Part shown: positions 31,211 to 38,542 of the stretch, one piece after another
Position numbering within the stretch: the stretch's first letter is position 1
Layout: every line of letters starts with the position of its first letter
Source: Lactobacillus gallinarum DSM 10532 = JCM 2011
GTDB lineage: Bacteria; Bacillota; Bacilli; Lactobacillales; Lactobacillaceae
DNA length: 38,542 bases
Reading direction: 5' to 3'
Assembly (NCBI RefSeq): GCF_001434975.1
Contig: NZ_AZEL01000020.1
Span: 1-38,542 of the forward strand
Notes under the pieces: model-generated
Databases searched by the model: none
The model's input: only the letters and a program-made list of their open reading frames with translations
What the model was told of the DNA's origin: nothing
Made by a program: the position numbers and the translations under genes

Positions 31211-34200
31211 TTATTCAACTGGTTTAAATTTTTTAATATTCACGCTCTTTACATACATATTATGACCGATTCTGTACGCTGTTTTGCGGTAATGCTTAAT
31301 AGCTTTGTATTTGCCACCATATACAGTAACTTTGGTGCCCTTCTTTAAGAGTTTCCGTGATACACGTTTACCATTTGACTTATAAACAAATGAGTTTCTC
31401 TTCAAGGTAACTTTTGTACCAGTAACATTTCTTACACGTACATACTCATCGGTATCAACAACTTTATAGAAATGTTGTCCCTTGATTGTGTAAACTTTAA
31501 GTTTACCATTCTCATCGGTGACCAGGTTCAATTTTTCATAACCTGAAACAATTTTATCCGTCTTTTCAAGATCTTTGGTATAAAGAACTGACTTATACAT
31601 TACTGTAGTCTTCTCACCTATTTCAGCCGGTGTATGAGACTTTTCTTTATCAGTATCTTCTTTTTTATCGGAGTCATTATTTGTAAACGGAGTTGCTGGG
31701 GTTGATTGAGGATTTGAAGTTGGTTCTTGATTTACTTCAGGTACTGTTGGAATAACTGGTTGAATTGGTTGAATTGGTTTATCTGGAATTTTAGGAGCTA
31801 CAACCAAGTTCTTAGACAAAGTATCAAGTACCTTCTCCATTGTCTCAACTAAATCAACCTTGCTGTTTCTATCGTTTAAAACCTTCTCAGTTGCTGTAAT
31901 AGCTGCGATTAAGGCTGCACTAGATTTAGAAGTATACTTAGTCAAGTCATGCTTCTTAGCTTGAACTAATTCAGCACTTAACTTTTGCTTTTCAGCTGCT
32001 AAAGTGTTGTCTGCTGATTGAGCTGGTTTTTCTGTCTTTAATGCTAATGCTTTTTCTGCTGTATCAAGAAGAGTAGAAGTATTCTTAACATCATCTACAT
32101 TTGCATCCTTATTATCAAGTACCGCATAAGCTACTTTCAAAGCACTAGTAAACATTGCCTTAGAAGCATCTGTGTATTTATCAAGATCCTTCTTTTCTGC
32201 TGCGCTAACTTTGGCTTGCAAATCATTTTTAGTCTTAGTTAAAGTTTCATCTTTTTGTGGAGTTGTAGTAGTCAACTTTTGTTCAGCTTCAGTTAAAGCT
32301 TTAGCTGCTTGCTGAACTTCTGCTAATGTAGCATTTTCCTTGGTTAATACATCCTTAGCTTGCTTTAAGGCCTGTTCATATGCAGACTTAGAAGAAGTAG
32401 TGTACTGGGTCAAATTTACCTTCTTGTTAACTTGTTCGCTTAATTCTTCCTTTGCCTGTTTCAAGTCCTTATCTTTATCAACTTCAGGCTTAGTTGGCTT
32501 TTCATTTAGACTTGTTACTTCAACAGAAACAATCTTAGATTCATTACCATATTTATCAACAGCCTTAAACTTCACTGTTTCATTCTTGGTAACCTTAACT
32601 CCATCAGTAGGAACGGGCTTAAACGTCTTACCATTGTCGGTACTATACTCGACTTTAGCATCTTTTACTTGAGTCTTTGCTGTGATAGTACTTGATTCGC
32701 CATCTTTCGCCGTAACCTGCTTAATTACAGGATTATCCAAAGTCTTAGCTGGTTCATAGTAAACTGTTACAGCTTGCTTGCTAGAATTACCTTGAACATC
32801 AGTAACCTTAACTTCAAAGACATTCTTACCTGGCTTCAATTCAACTTCATGCTTAAAGCCTTTCTTAACACCATCAGTACTATGATAATCGACATCTGAC
32901 CAATTAGATTCAACATCATTGTCATTAATTGCTAAGTCATAGAACTTATAATCATCGCTAACAGTCCCACTAATAGTAAATTTATCTTTGTTAGTATAAA
33001 CGGTATCTTTTCCATTAAGATTCAAAGCTGGAGCATTAGCATCTACGTAGAAGCTCAATCTTTCTTGACTAGTTTCTCTAACTGTTGAATCCCCTACAAG
33101 AGCTGAAAAGACCTTAGCGCCATGTTTACCAATGTCTAAAGTTAACTTAAACGTTTGGTCAGGATTAATCTTTACACCCTTACCATCAATTTGCAAAGTA
33201 GTGGTTGGTCTCCTAACTTTACCAGTAATAGTTAACTTGCCAGTCTTTGGATCGTAATTCTTAGTCTTAGCATTAACATTAGTAGTGCCCCATCCTATGT
33301 CATTATCAAAGGTGACATCCCCACTAGCAACAGTGATCTTGCCCCGGTCACTAGACTTAACTTTTTGGGTAACAGTAGATTCATTACCATCAGCATCAGC
33401 TGTAACTATAGTAATGTCGTTCTCACCATATTCTACCGGCACTTCAGCACTAAAGGTATGATCAGCTGCTAGCTTAGCAGGTACTTTTTGATCACCATTC
33501 TTGATTTCAATGCTCTCAGTATCAGCACTTACTTTACCAGTTAATTTAACAGAACCTTCTGATGTTTGGGCCAATTTAGCAGTCTTACCATCATAACTCT
33601 CTGTTCCATCAACGGCTAAGCTTTCTACCTTAGCAGGAACCAAGCTAACTGTAATATTCTTCTGTTCAATCGGAGTCTTATGATCTTCATCAGCATAGAA
33701 CTTAACTGCCATCTTGTAATCGGCTTTAGCTACTGGAATATTAGTTTCAAAACTATTAGTAGTCTTGTCATACTTAACGGTTAGGTCGTGCGTCTTATGA
33801 TCCTTATCAGTGTAAGTTCCATAAAGTTGAGCAGGATACGTCCCTGTTACTGTATAATTACCACTTTTAGCGTCATAATTATCTGTCTTAGAACTAATCT
33901 TTCCAGGCAAACCACCATTGTCAAGAACTAATCCATAGGTGCTTTCGCCTGGCTTATTGCCCTCGCCTGAAGTAGTACCTGCGTTAGATGCATTATCAAA
34001 TAAGGCTACCGAATAATCATTTTTACCCGCAGCTAAAGACTTAGCTTGTGCATCAGTTAGATTAATCATAACTTGTTTAAAGCCATCTTTACCTGCTTTA
34101 ACTGTAGTATCATATTGAACTTGACTAAAAATACCATTGACTGAAACATTCGCATCCCCAGACAATCCACTAAGTTCATCCTTAACTTCTGCGGTTAAAA

Positions 34201-37200
34201 CATATTTAGTTTGTTCTTTTCCTTCGGCATCTTTAGTATTGGTAGAAACAAGCTTTAAGTTTCTTACTACTGGTTTTGTATTATCTACCTTGACAGGAAT
34301 ATCATAATGTTGTTGTTTATTTGTTCCATCTACTGTAGCTACAATTCTATACACATAACTACCTTCTGGAACACTAACTTTTTCACCCTTTTGCTGATCA
34401 AAGTAAGTTCCATCCCAAGATGGTGCACTATCAAAGTAAGTATATGTTTGGCCTTGAGCATAGTAATATGTCTTCGTTACATTAGCCAAGGTAGCTAAAG
34501 TATTAATTACCTCACCCTTGTTGTTCAAGATTTGAATCTTTACATTATTAGCATTTCTATACAAGTAGTAAGTTGGCTTAATCCACTTAAATTGACTGTC
34601 TTTTGCAGTAGAAATCGCAAACTTAGACAAATCAACACTGTACTGACCCATCTCATCCATACTAAGACCTGGATTAGTATTATCAGAATCGTTACCTACT
34701 GTTACAGTAGTACCCATAATACCTTGGTCAGGATGAAAGACATTCTTGTCATTTAATTTAGCGAAAATTGGTATATCATTACTTGCCCAATCACCATAAA
34801 AGCCCATATAAGGCAATCTTAACTGCGACTTATCATCTGATGACTTAAATGTCAAAAAGCCCTCAACATATTGATTTTCTTTAAAACCATTCGGCACTGT
34901 TAAAGTCAATGAAACTTCTTTAGTCGAATTAGCGGGTACTTCAATCGATCCATTTACCTTAACCGATGCTCCATCAATCTTCTTATCGTATAAGACTGCA
35001 TTTTCATCAGTAGCAGAAGTGTAAACGTCCGAATCTTTACCATTATTAGCTAGCTTATAAGTAAGTGGCTTATTAGTTCGGTTAGTGAATTTAACGGTAA
35101 ACGTCTTAGTATTTTCTTTGAAATCTTTTAATTCAACGGCTGGATAATTATTACCAGCAGCAACTGTTGAAGGATTCTTAGCTATTGCGTCAATAGCTGC
35201 TTGAGCATTAATAAAACCAGCACCTTGCCGCCGAGGTGAAACAATTACATTTTCATGACTGACATCAGGCTCAATACTTGCTGTATTCATTTCAATATTC
35301 TTAATAAAAGCAGTCTTTTCACTAGCACTCATCTTTTGATAGAGATTATAGAAGGTACCCTTCTTATCACTCATTGCTTGTTTAACTAAAGCTTGAGTTC
35401 CGGCAATAAATGGAGAAGCCATTGAAGTTCCTGACATATTGGTATAGCCATTATTATTTTGAGTTGACCAAATATTACCACCAGGTGCAGAAATATCAGG
35501 CTTAAAGGCCAAATTAGATACGGGACCATATGAAGTAAAGCTTGACATCAGATCAGATTTAGTTGTCGTATTAGCCAAAGGTTGAACTTCAATATTGACC
35601 TTTAATACTTCATTAGGATGTTCTTCAACATATTTAACTAAAGCAGCACCAGCAGTGTCAGACAATCCTGCAGTTGGAAAGCCCGCATCATATTGCACAC
35701 TAGTCAGTGGACCTGCTTGATTATTAATAATAATCAAACCTGCGGCTCCGGCTTTTTCTGCGAATTTTTGCTTATCTGTAAAGGTCAGATCACCACGTTT
35801 TACAATTGCAATTTTACCCTTAACGTCAGACGTATATTGATCAGCAGACCCTACACCTAATTTACCATCCTTACCTTTAACGACATAGAACTGTTTATTG
35901 TTAAAGAAAGTCTTATCTGTACCATCAGAAAGTTGGGTAGTTTCTGGGCCCAAAATAGTAATCTTACCATCAGCAGATTTAACAGTAATTCCGTCCGCAG
36001 TGACTTTATCATTTTCAGCGGAAGATACAGTAGTTGCAGTTCTAGCTGTACCGGGAGTGCCCACTGTTTCCATATCAGGGTTGCCATAGTAAGCTTTATT
36101 ATTACCCTCTGTTTCTGAATTAGTAGTACCTGCATTACCAGCGGAAATTACTGCGGCAGTCCCTTCCTTAGTAGCACGATCAACGGCAGCAACTTCTGGG
36201 TCATCTTCGGTTTGTTCACCTGAAGTAGAACCCAAAGACATATTCAAGACATCTGCATGCAACTTAGCAGAGTCATCAATTGCCCCAATGATACTAGTTG
36301 AGTCAGTAGTTGCTGAACTATCTGAGTTAGAGAAAGCTTTCATTGCTAGCAATTGTGCTTCAGGTGCAACACCAACCACAGATGTAGCATTATTGGAAGT
36401 CCCGTTTGCAGCTACAATACCAGCTACGTGCATCCCGTGCTGTTCACTAGGATCATCATCAGTAATATTTTCATTATTATCAGCATAGTTGTGACCATAA
36501 GGAACTTTATCAGTAAAGTAACGACCATAGCCTGCCGTCTTGGTGAAGTCGGCAACGTCTTTTTGAGATAGCTTTGCTTGCTTATCATCACTTAGACGCA
36601 AGTCCTTATGATTAGGATCAATCCCTGTATCAATAATTGAAACGACTGTACCTTGACCCTTATATTTATAGTTGTTCCAGACAATTGAAACATTGGCCAT
36701 ATTATCAGCAGACGAATCATTAGCATAATATACTCTAGCTAAAGTAACTGATTTAACTCCAGGTAATTTTCTCAACTTCTGAATATCTTTAACCTTAGCT
36801 TTAGTTGCAAATCCATTCACAACGTAACCATAACTCTTACCAATTGCTTGTTTGGTGATAGCTTTTACTTTGTCTTTAACTGCAGATTGAGAAGCAATTA
36901 CTTGCTTAGAAGCTTGTTCAATCTCAGCACTGCTTGCATTTGCCTTAATACTGCCGTTAGTCGCAGCAGGTGCGGATTTTAATTGAATAATTACATCAAC
37001 ATAGACATCTTGCTTTTGCTTAGGTGTTAAATGTTTAAATACTACACCTTTAGCGGCAAGTTGTGCTTCAATTGCCTTTTGAGTTACTCCAGTTGTAGTA
37101 GTTTTAACTGAAGCAGCTGCTTTTTTACTAGATTTAATTTGACTTTCTACACTAGCTTTTACATTATTCTCTGCAGTGGTGAATGCAGGAATACAGGATA

Positions 37201-37246
37201 AAGCTGTTGCACATAAAAGAGTGCCTACATATTTACTTCTCTCCAT
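31211..37246 (-). CDS. prtH: Cell-envelope proteinase (lactocepin, subtilase S8) anchored by an S-layer SLAP domain
   Basis: A 2011-residue exported proteinase that cleaves casein and other proteins outside the cell. Order: signal peptide (1-26), propeptide with inhibitor I9 (about 65-170), S8 domain with D206 (IIDTGID), H270 (QHGMHVAG) and S608 (GTSMASP), an inserted PA domain (about 440-555), Fn3-like and further Ig-like modules (700-1590), three FIVAR-type repeats (about 1595-1812), a proline-rich linker, and a C-terminal SLAP domain (about 1880-2011) with YVRVRNVTGTKVTL and MYVKSVNIKKF. There is no LPxTG motif; attachment is to the S-layer or cell wall through SLAP, as in PrtH of L. helveticus. 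GGGAGGAT lies before ATG 37246. It is divergent from its probable maturase. Confidence 0.93.
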   Translation of the reverse strand: MERSKYVGTLLCATALSCIPAFTTAENNVKASVESQIKSSKKAAASVKTTTTGVTQKAIEAQLAAKGVVFKHLTPKQKQDVYVDVIIQLKSAPAATNGSIKANASSAEIEQASKQVIASQSAVKDKVKAITKQAIGKSYGYVVNGFATKAKVKDIQKLRKLPGVKSVTLARVYYANDSSADNMANVSIVWNNYKYKGQGTVVSIIDTGIDPNHKDLRLSDDKQAKLSQKDVADFTKTAGYGRYFTDKVPYGHNYADNNENITDDDPSEQHGMHVAGIVAANGTSNNATSVVGVAPEAQLLAMKAFSNSDSSATTDSTSIIGAIDDSAKLHADVLNMSLGSTSGEQTEDDPEVAAVDRATKEGTAAVISAGNAGTTNSETEGNNKAYYGNPDMETVGTPGTARTATTVSSAENDKVTADGITVKSADGKITILGPETTQLSDGTDKTFFNNKQFYVVKGKDGKLGVGSADQYTSDVKGKIAIVKRGDLTFTDKQKFAEKAGAAGLIIINNQAGPLTSVQYDAGFPTAGLSDTAGAALVKYVEEHPNEVLKVNIEVQPLANTTTKSDLMSSFTSYGPVSNLAFKPDISAPGGNIWSTQNNNGYTNMSGTSMASPFIAGTQALVKQAMSDKKGTFYNLYQKMSASEKTAFIKNIEMNTASIEPDVSHENVIVSPRRQGAGFINAQAAIDAIAKNPSTVAAGNNYPAVELKDFKENTKTFTVKFTNRTNKPLTYKLANNGKDSDVYTSATDENAVLYDKKIDGASVKVNGSIEVPANSTKEVSLTLTVPNGFKENQYVEGFLTFKSSDDKSQLRLPYMGFYGDWASNDIPIFAKLNDKNVFHPDQGIMGTTVTVGNDSDNTNPGLSMDEMGQYSVDLSKFAISTAKDSQFKWIKPTYYLYRNANNVKIQILNNKGEVINTLATLANVTKTYYYAQGQTYTYFDSAPSWDGTYFDQQKGEKVSVPEGSYVYRIVATVDGTNKQQHYDIPVKVDNTKPVVRNLKLVSTNTKDAEGKEQTKYVLTAEVKDELSGLSGDANVSVNGIFSQVQYDTTVKAGKDGFKQVMINLTDAQAKSLAAGKNDYSVALFDNASNAGTTSGEGNKPGESTYGLVLDNGGLPGKISSKTDNYDAKSGNYTVTGTYPAQLYGTYTDKDHKTHDLTVKYDKTTNSFETNIPVAKADYKMAVKFYADEDHKTPIEQKNITVSLVPAKVESLAVDGTESYDGKTAKLAQTSEGSVKLTGKVSADTESIEIKNGDQKVPAKLAADHTFSAEVPVEYGENDITIVTADADGNESTVTQKVKSSDRGKITVASGDVTFDNDIGWGTTNVNAKTKNYDPKTGKLTITGKVRRPTTTLQIDGKGVKINPDQTFKLTLDIGKHGAKVFSALVGDSTVRETSQERLSFYVDANAPALNLNGKDTVYTNKDKFTISGTVSDDYKFYDLAINDNDVESNWSDVDYHSTDGVKKGFKHEVELKPGKNVFEVKVTDVQGNSSKQAVTVYYEPAKTLDNPVIKQVTAKDGESSTITAKTQVKDAKVEYSTDNGKTFKPVPTDGVKVTKNETVKFKAVDKYGNESKIVSVEVTSLNEKPTKPEVDKDKDLKQAKEELSEQVNKKVNLTQYTTSSKSAYEQALKQAKDVLTKENATLAEVQQAAKALTEAEQKLTTTTPQKDETLTKTKNDLQAKVSAAEKKDLDKYTDASKAMFTSALKVAYAVLDNKDANVDDVKNTSTLLDTAEKALALKTEKPAQSADNTLAAEKQKLSAELVQAKKHDLTKYTSKSSAALIAAITATEKVLNDRNSKVDLVETMEKVLDTLSKNLVVAPKIPDKPIQPIQPVIPTVPEVNQEPTSNPQSTPATPFTNNDSDKKEDTDKEKSHTPAEIGEKTTVMYKSVLYTKDLEKTDKIVSGYEKLNLVTDENGKLKVYTIKGQHFYKVVDTDEYVRVRNVTGTKVTLKRNSFVYKSNGKRVSRKLLKKGTKVTVYGGKYKAIKHYRKTAYRIGHNMYVKSVNIKKFKPVE

Positions 37247-37336
37247 AAGATGATCCTCCCCATCTTGATTAAGAATAAATTACATAAAAATTAATAATAT
37301 TTAAGTTTTGATTAAATTAATTAATTTTTATTAGAT

Positions 37337-37365
37337 ATTATATTAACACAATTCTAAAATTACAA
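37337..37365 (-). promoter_or_regulatory. Proteinase gene promoter
   Basis: On the minus strand TTGTAA (37360-37365), 17 bp, TATAAT (37337-37342). This gives an AT-rich 5' untranslated leader of about 85 bases. No cre or CodY box was recognised with confidence. Confidence 0.65.
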
Positions 37366-37441
37366 GCTTTTATTTTGTTAATTTCTAAATAAAGTTGATC
37401 CTATCATGTCTTATATTGTGAGATTTATGATTAATATTAAG

Positions 37442-37470
37442 TTGATATTAAATTTATAATATGCTTTAAT
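37442..37470 (+). promoter_or_regulatory. prsA/prtM promoter
   Basis: TTGATA (37442-37447), 17 bp, TTTAAT (37465-37470) with TG at 37462-37463 (extended -10). GGAGG follows at 37497-37501, ahead of ATG 37509. The 262-bp divergent gap carries both promoters, so a shared regulator is possible. Confidence 0.65.
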
Positions 37471-37508
37471 ATGATTTATTAATACCATGGTGATTTGGAG
37501 GTAAATTT

Positions 37509-38414
37509 ATGAACCAACCAGTAAAAGTTTTTTTGACTTCTTCAGCTTTCTTACTTGCCTTAAACCTTACCGGCTGCTCAAAATCAAATAATACTGAAGT
37601 TGCCCAATATGGAAAGAATAAAAAAGTTACCCAAGAGGAATTTTACAAAGCAATTAAAACTTCTCTTAGCAGCAAAACTATTTTAGCTAATTTATTAATC
37701 TATGATGCTTTAAATGAACAATATGGAAAGAAACTCAGTTCTAAAGCAGTTAATCAAGAATACAATAATTACAAAGAACGTTATGGTGACCAATTCGCAT
37801 CTTTTTTGTCGCAGAACGGTTACACCACTACTTCATTTAGAAGAATGATCAAAATCAATCTTCTTAGTAAGATTGCCTTAAAAGCACAAATCAAACCAAC
37901 TAATAAACAATTGAAAAAAGAATGGAAGACTTATTCACCTTCTGTTACTGTCCAACACATTTTAACTACCGATAAAAATACAGCCAATACGGTGATTCAA
38001 AAGTTAAACAATGGCACAAGCTTTGCAAGTTTAGCCCAAAAGTATTCAGTCGATAGTTCTTCTAGCAGTAATGGCGGAAAAATTTCAGCATTCAACAAAG
38101 ACAATAAACAACTGGATTCCAGTTTCAAAGAGGCCGCTTATAAATTAAAGAATGGTGAATATACAACCACTCCAGTTAAAACTACTAATGGTTATGAAAT
38201 TATTAAAATGATTAAGCATCCATCTAAGGGAAGCTTTGAAGAGAACAAACAAGATTTAATCAACAATCTTTATGATAAGTGGGCTACCAACCCAACTGTT
38301 ATGAAAAACGTCATTAGTCAGACGCTTAAAGATCAGAAAGTTCAAATCAAAGATAAAGATCTAGAATCCGCACTTGATCAATACAAGGGATCAACTAAAT
38401 CCGCAATAAATTAA
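37509..38414 (+). CDS. prsA: PrsA/PrtM foldase lipoprotein (parvulin peptidyl-prolyl isomerase)
   Basis: A 301-residue lipoprotein with lipobox LTGC in [11 protein letters not shown], so it is anchored outside the membrane. The N-terminal chaperone part is followed by a parvulin domain at about 145-235 ([37 protein letters not shown]), then a C-terminal helix-rich tail. PrtM/PrsA proteins help exported subtilases fold and lose the propeptide; the divergent lactocepin gene makes that the likely client. The parvulin domain keeps the usual order, so isomerase activity is plausible. Confidence 0.9.
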   Translation: MNQPVKVFLTSSAFLLALNLTGCSKSNNTEVAQYGKNKKVTQEEFYKAIKTSLSSKTILANLLIYDALNEQYGKKLSSKAVNQEYNNYKERYGDQFASFLSQNGYTTTSFRRMIKINLLSKIALKAQIKPTNKQLKKEWKTYSPSVTVQHILTTDKNTANTVIQKLNNGTSFASLAQKYSVDSSSSSNGGKISAFNKDNKQLDSSFKEAAYKLKNGEYTTTPVKTTNGYEIIKMIKHPSKGSFEENKQDLINNLYDKWATNPTVMKNVISQTLKDQKVQIKDKDLESALDQYKGSTKSAIN

Positions 38415-38416
38415 CA

Positions 38417-38454
38417 TAAAAGACCTAGTACCAATTACGATATTAGGTCTTTTT
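38417..38454 (+). terminator. Terminator of prsA
   Basis: AAAAGACCTAGTA pairs with TATTAGGTCTTTT (one mismatch), 10-nt loop. Confidence 0.8.
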
Positions 38455-38487
38455 GATTGCTGATTTTTACTTAATGTCTACTTATTT

Positions 38488-38514
38488 GGCTCTCTGTCAA
38501 ATCGTGTTGATAGA
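38488..38514 (+). repeat. ISL3-type terminal inverted repeat, foldase side
   Basis: It starts GGCTCTCTGTCAAA and ends TGTTGATAGA. The outer tip is at 38488 and the element body would lie to the right, beyond the window. It pairs with the end at 31177-31203. Confidence 0.65.
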
Positions 38515-38542
38515 AGTCAACTATAATTTAATAATTGGATTA

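Noticed and set aside
35857-36135. 92-aa minus-strand frame inside the proteinase gene
   Set aside because: It lies in another frame of the S8 domain coding sequence and has a low-complexity Leu-rich translation.
1-38542. tRNA or rRNA genes
   Set aside because: No cloverleaf-like or ribosomal RNA sequence was recognised in any intergenic stretch.

Overview
The window looks like a chromosomal segment of a Lactobacillus from the acidophilus/helveticus/crispatus group. The evidence is the low-GC sequence, strong GGAGG-type ribosome binding sites, a lactocepin-type cell-envelope proteinase anchored by an S-layer (SLAP) domain with a divergent PrsA/PrtM foldase, an endopeptidase O gene, ISL3- and IS30-type elements, and a decayed YSIRK/LPxTG surface protein. 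The species cannot be fixed from the sequence alone.

Layout. 1-3.8 kb holds housekeeping genes: the 5' end of a pyridoxamine-phosphate-oxidase-like gene (-), pepO (+) and ackA (+), with a near-consensus cre in the ackA leader. 3.9-15.7 kb is a defence island. It contains a type I restriction-modification locus in the order hsdM-hsdS-tyrosine recombinase-(inverted silent hsdS)-hsdR. Three pairs of inverted repeats, shared by the expressed and silent hsdS copies, flank the recombinase, so this is a phase-variable specificity system. Upstream lies a two-gene operon with abutting stop and start codons: a DUF262/DUF1524 (GmrSD-like) protein and a partner with a PD-(D/E)XK-like motif. A 432-bp gap (15.7-16.1 kb) holds four 15-bp tandem palindromic units that also read as five-residue repeats in a broken small reading frame.

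16.1-29.1 kb holds envelope and metabolic genes: a secreted Fn3 protein, a DUF3841-like protein, a P-loop kinase, a nitroreductase with a promoter cre, a ketopantoate-reductase-like gene, a convergent LPxTG pseudogene killed by one TGA, divergent acyltransferase and glycosyltransferase genes, a secreted matrixin-like metalloprotease, and a TTG-started APC transporter. Four exported proteins scattered over 3.9-29.1 kb (two with ordinary signal peptides, two lipoproteins) share a GTWY-centred motif and appear to be paralogues.

29.1-38.5 kb holds an MqsR/MqsA-like toxin-antitoxin pair with an IS30-family element directly upstream, then the divergent prtH-like proteinase (2011 aa) and prsA/prtM foldase. 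The last two sit between two inverted ISL3-type terminal repeats whose element bodies point outward, which suggests a mobilised proteolysis cassette. No tRNA, rRNA or CRISPR array was seen.
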